Assembly: GCA_021828925.1 (NCBI GenBank)
Contig: JAJZCT010000281.1
Location: 1-5,122 of the forward strand
DNA: 5,122 nucleotides
Reading direction: 5' to 3'
Source: Planctomycetota bacterium
GTDB taxonomy: Bacteria; Planctomycetota; Phycisphaerae; WQYP01
This document shows positions 1 through 5,122 of the stretch, piece by piece. The translations under genes and the position numbers were made by a program. Numbering within the stretch: the stretch's first letter is position 1; every line of letters begins with the position of its first letter. The notes beneath the pieces are model-generated. The model searched no databases. It saw only the letters and a list, made by a program, of their open reading frames with translations, and was not told the DNA's origin.

Positions 1-83
1 CAGTGCGAAACCAGTCACGGGTTTTTTAGCGATGGATTGTGCGATTTTTTCTTTGCTTTTTCGGCGGGAACGTAGTACAAATA

Positions 84-142
84 GCTTAGGTGCCTGTCCG
101 GGTAATCGCCGGCTTGCGGATATACTGACAAGGCACCTAAGC
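84..142. repeat. Long imperfect inverted repeat (hairpin)
   Basis: A perfect 12-bp inverted repeat pairs GCTTAGGTGCCT (84-95) with AGGCACCTAAGC (131-142). The stem continues for three more pairs (GTC 96-98 with GAC 127-129) after one bulged A at 130. The 28-nt apical region can form a small CCGG/CCGG stem (98-101 with 109-112), which competes with the top of the main stem. No T tract follows on the plus strand, so this is not a standard intrinsic terminator. It could be a REP-like palindrome, the end of an upstream transcript, or a structured leader for the gene at 277. It matches no riboswitch consensus I know. The repeat is certain; its role is unknown. Confidence 0.6.
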
Positions 143-264
143 AGTTCTGAATCGGGTGTTGTGGAGATTGGAAAAAGCGGAAGCCCCAGTTTGATCAGAA
201 CGCAGGGAACAAAGAGCCGGGCGACGCTTTGACTCGCCTGCCACCTTTCGGCCTGATCTGAAAC

Positions 265-269
265 AAGGA
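265..269 (+). promoter_or_regulatory. Ribosome-binding site of the orphan gene
   Basis: AAGGA lies 7 bases before the ATG at 277. This is a good Shine-Dalgarno match at normal spacing and supports that start codon. Confidence 0.6.
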
Positions 270-276
270 ACCGGAT

Positions 277-945
277 ATGAAGCCTCCGGAGAAAAAACTG
301 CCCATTGTGATGATGTGCCCGTCATGCGCGGGGGCACTGGATCATACGCATATCAAAAAGCCCTTTTTGCCATTTCTTTTTAAGCCCCCCAAAATCCGCT
401 GTCCGCATTGCAGCCGCTTTAGTGAACATAAAGAAACCACCATCATGGCGGAGTCTTATCAGCATTGGCAGGAGCAGTTACGCCATCAGGTGGAGGCGTC
501 GTTAAGTTATCTGCCGACCATGACGCGGGAAGAATGTTTTGCCGTGTTGAATCCGAAACATTTTGATGACAACATCCATCACGCCCATCACCTCGGAGAT
601 ATGGAAAAATATATTATACAGGTGTTTAAACCAGTCTTGCGCGACCGGGCGCTGGGCCATCAGGACTGCGAACTATTGCTGACGCCCTTTCAACACCACG
701 GTGTCGCGAAAGCTCTGAACATTTATGGGCACTGCGGCCACGAACACAACACCGAGGCTTGGACCTTATTGATCACCCGGTTGGGAAATAAGGAATTTTT
801 AACCTGCTTGACCGCCAGCAGCCCGACCGCTGATATCAGCTCCGTTTTGGATACCCAAGGCACGGTTTCAATTTGGGCTACCTCGCGCGTAGCAGCCCCA
901 CCCGCCCCGCCGCACGAACACAACGGAAGTTCCGCGCGACGGTAG
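277..945 (+). CDS. Hypothetical protein, His-rich with N-terminal CxxC pair
   Basis: I do not recognise this 222-residue protein. The N-terminus carries two CxxC knuckles, C14-P-S-C17 and C42-P-H-C45, about 25 residues apart, which is the arrangement of a four-cysteine zinc ribbon. The spacer is basic and rich in Pro and Phe. The rest appears soluble, with no signal peptide or membrane segment. It is strikingly histidine-rich (19 His by my count), with clusters H-H-A-H-H at 101-105, H-H at 140-141 and G-H-C-G-H-E-H at 151-157, so metal binding is a reasonable inference. The last 20 or so residues are low-complexity (Ala, Pro, Ser, Arg). The start is supported by AAGGA at 7-base spacing. It stands alone, preceded by a hairpin and converging on the glycosyltransferase gene across 361 structured bases. 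No function is assigned; that it is coding is likely, given its length, ribosome-binding site and paired cysteine motifs. Confidence 0.7.
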   Translation: MKPPEKKLPIVMMCPSCAGALDHTHIKKPFLPFLFKPPKIRCPHCSRFSEHKETTIMAESYQHWQEQLRHQVEASLSYLPTMTREECFAVLNPKHFDDNIHHAHHLGDMEKYIIQVFKPVLRDRALGHQDCELLLTPFQHHGVAKALNIYGHCGHEHNTEAWTLLITRLGNKEFLTCLTASSPTADISSVLDTQGTVSIWATSRVAAPPAPPHEHNGSSARR

Positions 946-1079
946 CGGCGTGCCAGGAAATGCCGAGGCACCATTGTCACGAGCTTGAACCGCCGTTACG
1001 AATCGTTGTAGTTATGCTATCAGTTCATCGTTGATCGTTGCCATATCGATCCGCGATCCGTGAAAATTGTCTGCACCGC

Positions 1080-1176
1080 CGCAGCGCTCCAAAACTCTAA
1101 GCGGTGCCTCGCACCGCGCCTCATTAAGGCCACTGCAGGTGGCCGCCTCATTACTCATTGTTCATTGAGCGCTGCG
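1080..1176. repeat. Palindromic element with 10-bp outer arms
   Basis: CGCAGCGCTC (1080-1089) and GAGCGCTGCG (1167-1176) form a perfect 10-bp inverted repeat. Between the arms are two complete hairpins, 1101-1117 and 1128-1144, so a single strand could fold into a multibranched structure of about 97 nt: outer stem, hairpin, linker, hairpin, then a CATT-rich linker. This may be a structured RNA, a non-autonomous mobile palindrome, or a convergent-gene terminator region. It lacks the RYYYAAC/GTTRRRY core sites of an integron attC. The strand is unknown because all the stems are symmetrical. Confidence 0.5.
1101..1154. repeat. Two tandem 27-bp units, each hairpin plus shared tail
   Basis: Unit 1 (1101-1127) is a 17-nt palindrome, GCGGTGC-CTC-GCACCGC, followed by GCCTCATTA and A. 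Unit 2 (1128-1154) is a different 17-nt palindrome, GGCCAC-TGCAG-GTGGCC, followed by the same GCCTCATTA and C. The conserved 10-mer CGCCTCATTA thus recurs exactly 27 bp apart. The stems differ in sequence but keep length and pairing, which hints that structure is what matters. With only two copies this is suggestive, not proof. Confidence 0.55.
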
Positions 1177-1306
1177 CCGCCAACCACATGATGTGTCGAT
1201 CCATGATCAGCGTTCCTTGATCAGTGGAAAGGGCTCTTAAATTCTCAATGCTAAATGCTCGCCTCCTCGGGAGGGGCAAACGTCTGGGCCATCAAGGAGC
1301 CTGCGG

Positions 1307-3175
1307 TTACTGTATTATGTCGCCGTTATTATCTGGTGCCGTGAAAGCCTGCGCGCCGGAGCGCGGATGCTTTTCACGTGATAATACCAGCAGCGTTCTC
1401 TGGCCACGCAGCAGCAGGTTCCTCCGCATCAACTGTAAACGCCGGGCCAGGCGCGGATTGGCTAACTGATTGCCTCCCATCCATTGTGTGGTGTTCCATG
1501 CGGGCATGGCAAGGGGATTAATGACCGCGATTTTGCGGATATGCACCCCCGGTTCATGGGGCACCAGCGGCCAGATCTGATTGGTGGGAATCAGGAATGC
1601 CACTTTCCGGTGCTTTTTCCAGGCCTGTCGCATGAGCCGCAATTCTATGTCGTGAATTTGCGCCAGCGGTTTGACCTGCCAGCGGCCGGCGGCGGTTTTA
1701 CGCCCCAGCAGATGGACGTAGAGGTCCGCCCGCGCCTGCTGGAAGGGAATGGGGCCGGAGTGATCCGTCACGTGGTTAAACTGCGCAAACGCCTGCGGTG
1801 AAAAAATTGATGCGGAATAAAGCCGGTATCCACCAATACTATTGAGATAATTACACATCTGCTCATCGGCAAATACCACGCTGCCCGGTTTCAGGCTTTC
1901 CCGCAGTTGCTGCCGGGCGGCAATGAGTTGGAGCTTCACATTTTTTGCATTCAACAATTGCGGGTTGATGGTGTAGGCACTGTATCCAACACTGACCATG
2001 GTAAGCAAACCCACAATCAGCGCGCGGGCCATGGCGTTCGGGCCCGCCGCACGGGCCAGCAGCCATAACGCCACCATAATTAGGGCCGGGAATATATCCA
2101 GAAAAAATCGCAAATACCCGGTCGTAAAATCATTGGCCGGTGCCCAGTAATAAAACAGGTAAACCGTGGCACTGGGAGCCACCCATAGCGCAATAGCCAG
2201 TGCCAGCTTGCGACTGGTCCAGAATAATCGAATCAGCCCAGCCAGCACCAGGGGAAAAAGCAGAAATAGTCCAAGATTTTCCATCTGTTCCAGCGCGGTT
2301 TGCCAGTTGCCCTGGCGCGGCGGCATGCCTGCGGGGTTGCCGATGAAATAGCGCCAGGCAAAGCCGGTTTGCTCTTTACAGAACCAGTAACCTGTGCGCC
2401 AAGGTGCGCCAAAAGACGCCCAGTTAATCAGTGCCAGAATTGCCACCGGTACGGCAAACGCCAGGAGCACCATCAGCCCCTGCCGCCACGAACGTCGGTG
2501 GTCTTTCACCGCCATGGCTACCACTGCCAGCAACGGCAGGCACCAGAGAAATTCGGTATATCGAATACTGCAACAGAACCCCAGAGCCGCGCCGGCAATA
2601 ATCCCGCGACAGGTCCCGCCTTTGCGCCACCAGCTTAAAAGCGCCCAGAATCCTAACACCGTAAAGCCCAGGGCCGCACCATGGGAATTGGCATCATCGG
2701 CATACGTCAATGTAACGGGATTTAACCCCAGCCAAATCACACCGATCAAAGCCATGAACGGATCCAGCAGTGATCGGAAAAGGAAATAGGCGAAAAATAG
2801 TGCCATAACCGTGCAAATCGGATCCACAAGGTACATGGCCGACGGGCGATACAGGATGCGGGCAATCGCGCCCAGAAAACCCACGCCAGGCGGATATTTG
2901 GCAAACATTTTACCATCCGGCGTAAGCACCATCATGCGGCCGGCAAATTGCAGAGGATTGTGCGGCCGAAAATAGAGCCGCCCGTGCTGGCTTAAAAGTC
3001 GGGCCGTAACCATGTAACCATTCTGATCCACGCCCGGGTGGGCAGGCTCATAAAAGCTCTGCAGCATCAGGGCGTATAGGACCAGAAAAACCGTCAGGAG
3101 CAACCCGCCAACAAATGATCGGCTTTCCGGCGGCGATCCCCCGGGAAAAGCTGCATCCTGGTTGCATTCCAGCAT
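1307..3175 (-). CDS. GT39-like polytopic membrane glycosyltransferase
   Basis: From the ATG at 3175 this is a 622-residue integral membrane protein. It has about ten hydrophobic segments: the first near residues 21-39, then a run of helices from about 119 to 250, and four more from about 301 to 401. A soluble C-terminal domain of about 220 residues follows. The loop after helix 1 carries D50-Q-N-G-Y54, the expected place of the catalytic Asp in GT-C enzymes, and K93-Y-P-P-G97 follows in the same loop. Both fit the dolichyl-phosphate-mannose mannosyltransferase-like (GT39/PMT_2) group, which move sugars from polyprenyl-phosphate donors to lipids or proteins on the outer face of the membrane. 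Donor and acceptor are unknown. The start is uncertain: the frame stays open to an ATG at 3328, and a TTG at 3205 has GGAG 8 bases upstream. I prefer 3175 because the extra N-terminus looks unconserved and overlaps a strong opposing promoter. Confidence 0.75.
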   Translation of the reverse strand: MLECNQDAAFPGGSPPESRSFVGGLLLTVFLVLYALMLQSFYEPAHPGVDQNGYMVTARLLSQHGRLYFRPHNPLQFAGRMMVLTPDGKMFAKYPPGVGFLGAIARILYRPSAMYLVDPICTVMALFFAYFLFRSLLDPFMALIGVIWLGLNPVTLTYADDANSHGAALGFTVLGFWALLSWWRKGGTCRGIIAGAALGFCCSIRYTEFLWCLPLLAVVAMAVKDHRRSWRQGLMVLLAFAVPVAILALINWASFGAPWRTGYWFCKEQTGFAWRYFIGNPAGMPPRQGNWQTALEQMENLGLFLLFPLVLAGLIRLFWTSRKLALAIALWVAPSATVYLFYYWAPANDFTTGYLRFFLDIFPALIMVALWLLARAAGPNAMARALIVGLLTMVSVGYSAYTINPQLLNAKNVKLQLIAARQQLRESLKPGSVVFADEQMCNYLNSIGGYRLYSASIFSPQAFAQFNHVTDHSGPIPFQQARADLYVHLLGRKTAAGRWQVKPLAQIHDIELRLMRQAWKKHRKVAFLIPTNQIWPLVPHEPGVHIRKIAVINPLAMPAWNTTQWMGGNQLANPRLARRLQLMRRNLLLRGQRTLLVLSREKHPRSGAQAFTAPDNNGDIIQ

Positions 3176-3321
3176 GTGATTATTGTTAGCCGGTGCAGCA
3201 GTCAACGTCTGAACTCCATGGATGATGGACACACTGTTTGTATAACGCAGGACAGTACCGAAGGTTGCAATATAAAAGCCCTGCGTTTTATGATTGGTAA
3301 GCGCTACGGAGAATCGCATCC

Positions 3322-3350
3322 TTGACATAAAGTGATCTATAAGTTACTAT
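3322..3350 (+). promoter_or_regulatory. Sigma70-like promoter of the toxin-antitoxin operon
   Basis: A perfect -35 box, TTGACA (3322-3327), is followed after exactly 17 bp by TACTAT (3345-3350), a 4/6 match to the -10 consensus that keeps the key TA and final T. The predicted transcript start is about 3357, on or beside the ATG of the toxin, so the mRNA may be leaderless. TATAAG at 3338-3343 is a better -10 by sequence but sits only 10 bp from the -35. Two ATAA-containing half-sites about 12 bp apart in the spacer (3327-3330, 3339-3342) could bind the HTH antitoxin, since such operons usually repress themselves; that is inference. Confidence 0.6.
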
Positions 3351-3356
3351 GGAACA

Positions 3357-3688
3357 ATGTATGAGGTTTGTCAATATGTCTCAGCGAACGGAAAAATGTC
3401 TTCCAGTCATGGCTTGATGCGCTGAAAGACCCGCATACCGAGGCCCGCATCGCAGCAAGGTTAGACCGCCTCGTTGCCGGCAACTTTGGCGATTGTAAAC
3501 CGGTTGGTCAGGGGATAAGCGAACTGCGAATTAATGTGGGGCCAGGATATCGTGTCTATTATGCGGCGATAGGTAGAACCTGTGTATTACTCTTGTGTGC
3601 GGGGGATAAGCGACGGCAAGCAGTTGATATCGCTGCCGCAATTAATTACCTGAACGACTACCGAAAAAGGAGTAACAAACGTGAATAG
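3357..3688 (+). CDS. HigB/Gp49-type RelE-ParE toxin, frameshifted near codon 13
   Basis: This is the toxin of a type II toxin-antitoxin module, of the RelE/ParE superfamily, Gp49-like 'addiction module killer' type; relatives cleave mRNA at the ribosome. The hallmark core is intact: W-L-D-A-L, A-R-I-A-A-R-L, G-N-F-G-D-C-K-P-V-G, E-L-R-I, G-P-G-Y-R-V-Y-Y, and L-L-L-C-A-G-D-K-R. The core's own frame has no ATG; its only upstream start is TTG at 3368, one base after GAGG, giving an unfamiliar N-terminus. The ATG at 3357 begins M-Y-E-V-x-x-Y-V-S-A-N-G-K, just what this subfamily shows, but in another frame. It joins the core if the A5 run at 3392-3396 were A6, or if the ribosome slips back one base there. 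Unshifted, translation stops after 22 residues (TGA 3423-3425). Corrected length is 110 residues. The cause may be a decayed gene, a sequencing error or recoding. The end overlaps the antitoxin start by 8 bp. Confidence 0.8.
3667..3672 (+). promoter_or_regulatory. Ribosome-binding site of the antitoxin
   Basis: AAGGAG lies inside the end of the toxin gene, 8 bases before the GTG at 3681. This strong site supports the GTG start and would let the antitoxin be translated independently, even if toxin translation ends early at the frameshift. Confidence 0.7.
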
Positions 3689-4076
3689 CAAAGCAAGCGT
3701 TTCTCATGACGATGTGATGAGAAAGAAACTTCAGACCAATTCGAGATTTGCAGCCGAATATATGCGCGCTTCCTTTGAGGATACCGATGACCCCAAGGCG
3801 CTCCTGGTTGCATTGCGGCGAATCACTGAGGCGCGGGGCGGCTTTGTTAAGATCGCCAAAGCGTCCGGAATCGAACGGGAGAGCCTTCATCGTGCCCTCG
3901 GCCCGCGCGGAAACCCACGACTTTCAACTCTGGTTGCGGTAACAAAAGCGGTCGGGCTGAAGCTTACCGTTGAATTGCCCAATACGACAGCAATTCGGAA
4001 GTTGCCGCCCGCAAGCCGCAGGCGTACGATCCGCGCCACGCCCAGGCCGCCAAAACGCGAGCCGGAAGTCGCCTGA
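3681..4076 (+). CDS. HigA-type HTH antitoxin
   Basis: This 131-residue partner of the upstream toxin belongs to the 'addiction module antidote' family of XRE-like helix-turn-helix proteins. It would bind and neutralise the toxin and probably represses the operon. Family features in order: acidic segment A-A-E-Y-M-R-A-S-F-E-D (24-34), helix A-L-L-V-A-L-R-R-I (40-48), A-R-G-G (51-54), the HTH at about 55-75 with recognition helix E-R-E-S-L-H-R-A-L, then G-P-R-G-N-P (74-79) and the closing T-K-A-V-G-L-K-L-T-V (88-97). Most relatives end near here at about 100 residues. This one continues for about 31 residues of a Pro/Arg-rich basic tail (101-131), which is unusual and could be disordered or aid DNA binding. 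It starts with GTG behind a strong AAGGAG and overlaps the toxin stop by 8 bp, indicating co-transcription and coupled translation. The frame is intact, unlike the toxin. Confidence 0.85.
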   Translation: MNSKASVSHDDVMRKKLQTNSRFAAEYMRASFEDTDDPKALLVALRRITEARGGFVKIAKASGIERESLHRALGPRGNPRLSTLVAVTKAVGLKLTVELPNTTAIRKLPPASRRRTIRATPRPPKREPEVA

Positions 4077-4131
4077 ATCGGCATCGCTTCCATTATTAGA
4101 GGCGTGGCACTATGGCCGACCAGTACAGACG

Positions 4132-4189
4132 CGGATAGATATTTGCATCTTGCATTCCCGAGGGCAGAAGGTTATCATCTGTCTATCCG
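4132..4189 (+). promoter_or_regulatory. Inverted repeat in the metF leader
   Basis: CGGATAGA (4132-4139) and TCTATCCG (4182-4189) are perfect inverted copies. A T-G wobble pair and one A-T pair extend the stem to 10 bp, closing a 38-nt loop. The right arm ends 6 bases before the metF Shine-Dalgarno AGGA (4196-4199). If transcribed, this would be a closed leader stem next to the ribosome-binding site. I could not match it to SAM, SAH or tetrahydrofolate riboswitches. It could instead be paired operator half-sites, since it flanks a promoter-like sequence. Confidence 0.4.
4150..4178 (+). promoter_or_regulatory. Possible metF promoter
   Basis: TTGCAT (4150-4155) and TATCAT (4173-4178, 5/6 to the -10 consensus) are spaced by exactly 17 bp. 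The start would fall near 4185, giving a short leader of about 24 nt with AGGA at 4196-4199. The -35 box is weak (TTG only). If this promoter is used, the inverted repeat around it would act as DNA rather than as leader RNA. Confidence 0.35.
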
Positions 4190-4208
4190 GATGAAAGGAT
4201 GGATACGA

Positions 4209-5122
4209 ATGCACATTGCTGATATTCTAGCCCGTGACACGACCACGTTTTCGTTCGAGTTCTTCCCGCCCAAAAGTGATGCGGCGGCGCAGACGCTTTT
4301 TGAGCACATCACCCGCCTGGAATCGCTGAAGCCTTCGTTTGTGTCCGTCACCTACGGTGCCGGCGGCTCCACACGCGACCGCACCCACGCGCTGGTTATG
4401 CGGATAAAGCAGGAGACATCCTTGGATCCGGTACCGCATTTAACATGCGTGTGCCACAAACAGGCGGATATCAGCACGATTCTTCAGCGCTATGCCGCGG
4501 CGGGGGTAAGCAATATTCTCGCCTTGGGCGGTGATGCTCCGCGCGATGTGCTTAATTATGATAGCGCGGCCGATGATTTTCACCACGCGGTAGATCTGGT
4601 GGCCTTTATCAAAGCATTTAACCAAAGCGGGACGCACGGCGATAAGCGGGGGCTGGGCATTGGCGTAGCGGGCTTTCCGGAAGGCCATCCGACAACCCCC
4701 AACCGCCTGCAGGAAATGGATTATCTGAAAGCCAAAGTGGACGCCGGGGCGGATTATATTGTCACCCAATTATTCTTTGACAACCATGATTTTTTTGATT
4801 TCCGGGAACGCTGTGAACTGGCGGGCATTCGCATTCCGATTATCGCGGGCATTATGCCGATCACCAGCTTGAACTCCATGAAACGCATGGCGGAAACCGC
4901 GTTAGGCGCCCATTACCCCGCCAAGCTGATCCGATCCGTCAATCGCTGTAATGGCGATCCCGATGCGGTACGTCGTGTGGGGATATTATGGGCAACCGAG
5001 CAATGCCGCGGACTGCTGGATCAGCAGGTACGGGGAATCCATTTTTACACCCTCAATAATTCCGAAGCCACACTGGAAATCTACCGCAACCTCGGAGCAC
5101 GCGACAGCACCAATCTACGGTA
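4209..5122 (+). CDS. metF: 5,10-methylenetetrahydrofolate reductase (3' edge)
   Basis: MetF is a cytoplasmic FAD enzyme that reduces 5,10-methylene-THF to 5-methyl-THF, the methyl donor for methionine synthesis. 304 codons lie in the window and show the full TIM-barrel pattern: F-E-F-F-P-P-K at 16-22 with the catalytic Glu17; V-T-Y-G-A-G-G-S-T-R-D-R-T-H at 47-60; P-H-L-T-C-V at 76-81; A-L-G-G-D at 105-109, whose Asp109 matches the flavin-modulating Asp; G-V-A-G-F-P-E-G-H-P at 152-161; K-V-D-A-G-A-D at 176-182; T-Q-L-F-F-D at 186-191 with substrate-binding Gln187; P-I-I-A-G-I-M-P at 210-217; and the closing G-I-H-F-Y-T-L-N at 276-283. The usual length is about 290-300, so the trailing TA at the edge is probably the start of a stop codon. 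The ATG at 4209 has AGGA at 9-base spacing and gives the family N-terminus. An in-frame ATG at 4191 would add six residues but lacks a good ribosome-binding site. Confidence 0.95.
   Translation, partial: MHIADILARDTTTFSFEFFPPKSDAAAQTLFEHITRLESLKPSFVSVTYGAGGSTRDRTHALVMRIKQETSLDPVPHLTCVCHKQADISTILQRYAAAGVSNILALGGDAPRDVLNYDSAADDFHHAVDLVAFIKAFNQSGTHGDKRGLGIGVAGFPEGHPTTPNRLQEMDYLKAKVDAGADYIVTQLFFDNHDFFDFRERCELAGIRIPIIAGIMPITSLNSMKRMAETALGAHYPAKLIRSVNRCNGDPDAVRRVGILWATEQCRGLLDQQVRGIHFYTLNNSEATLEIYRNLGARDSTNLR

Larger units (their letters stand above)
1..276. other. Non-coding left flank, no convincing gene
   Basis: No reading frame here looks like a real protein. Frame 1 from the left edge stays open to a TAG at 73-75 and would give a phenylalanine-rich 24-residue tail. 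It could be the end of an upstream gene, but nothing supports that. The stretch holds T-rich runs near 24-29 and 45-60, the hairpin at 84-142, and a second weaker hairpin (CGGGCGA 218-224 with TCGCCTG 234-240, including one G-U pair). It most likely forms the upstream region or 5' leader of the gene at 277. I see no clear sigma70 promoter; TATACT at 121-126 resembles a -10 box but lacks a -35 partner. Confidence 0.4.
946..1306. other. Structured intergenic region between convergent genes
   Basis: These 361 bases separate the ends of two convergent genes and contain no credible reading frame. They hold several inverted and direct repeats: a small stem G950-C954 with G967-C971; the heptamer ATCGTTG three times (1002, 1027, 1034); the palindromic element at 1080-1176; TGATCAG twice (1204, 1218); and a short GC-rich hairpin, CCTCC-TCG-GGAGG, at 1262-1274. 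None of the hairpins is followed by a run of T on either strand, so canonical intrinsic terminators are not evident, although the structures may still stop transcription from either side. Confidence 0.5.

Noticed and set aside
32..232. A 66-residue open frame at the left end.
   Set aside because: No ribosome-binding site, no recognisable motif, and it runs through the long hairpin; likely spurious.
1002..1040. Three copies of ATCGTTG as an iteron-like array.
   Set aside because: The copies are short and unevenly spaced (25 then 7 bases) with no replication gene nearby; chance is adequate.
1128..1144. Intrinsic terminators formed by the hairpins between the convergent genes.
   Set aside because: None of the stems at 1101-1117, 1128-1144 or 1262-1274 is followed by a T run in either direction, so canonical terminators cannot be claimed.
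84..1176. The orphan gene flanked by palindromes as an integron gene cassette with attC sites.
   Set aside because: Neither palindrome has the paired RYYYAAC and GTTRRRY core sites, the two are not alike overall, and no integrase is present.
1204..1224. Two TGATCAG palindromes 14 bp apart as an operator.
   Set aside because: They lie beyond the ends of convergent genes with no promoter near, and TGATCAG also occurs elsewhere in the window (192-198).
1484..2789. Open frames on the plus strand and a short frame on the minus strand inside the glycosyltransferase gene.
   Set aside because: They are shadows of the long membrane-protein frame, with composition typical of out-of-frame reading.
4077..4208. 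SAM, SAH or tetrahydrofolate riboswitch upstream of metF.
   Set aside because: The conserved cores of these classes are not visible; only an inverted repeat of unknown role is supported.
4227..4769. Minus-strand open frames across metF.
   Set aside because: They are antisense to a fully conserved MetF sequence and show no family features of their own.

Overview
This 5.1 kb window comes from a bacterial chromosome of moderate GC content. It holds one complete orphan gene, one large membrane-protein gene on the minus strand, a type II toxin-antitoxin pair whose toxin reading frame looks broken, and a nearly complete metF that runs into the right edge. Taxonomy cannot be settled by reading alone. 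The style of the membrane protein (a GT-C type glycosyltransferase with a D-Q-N-G-Y loop and a K-Y-P-P-G motif) would suit Planctomycetota, Verrucomicrobiota or a related group, but that is a weak inference.

Layout. Positions 1-276 hold no convincing gene. They contain a long imperfect hairpin (84-142) and the ribosome-binding site of the first gene. Positions 277-945 (+) encode a 222-residue unrecognised protein with two CxxC knuckles and very high histidine content. Positions 946-1306 are non-coding and unusually structured: two tandem 27-bp units, each a 17-nt palindrome followed by the same 9-nt tail, sit inside a longer 10-bp inverted repeat. Positions 1307-3175 (-) encode a polytopic GT39-like membrane glycosyltransferase that converges on the orphan gene.

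Positions 3322-4076 (+) are a HigBA-type module (Gp49/RelE-like toxin, HTH antitoxin) divergent from the glycosyltransferase. It has a strong sigma70-like promoter whose predicted start falls on the toxin ATG. The toxin N-terminus matches its family only if one reads from the ATG at 3357 and shifts frame in an A5 run at 3392-3396, so a base appears to be missing or recoded. The antitoxin is intact and overlaps the toxin end by 8 bp. Positions 4209-5122 (+) encode 5,10-methylenetetrahydrofolate reductase, cut by the window edge at or within its last codon. A 10-bp inverted repeat and a possible promoter precede it.

The genes do not form one pathway. MetF is one-carbon and methionine metabolism, the glycosyltransferase is envelope or lipid-linked sugar metabolism, and the toxin-antitoxin pair is an accessory insertion between them. 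The best candidates for something undescribed are the palindromic element at 1080-1176, the frameshifted toxin with a possibly leaderless transcript, and the metF leader.
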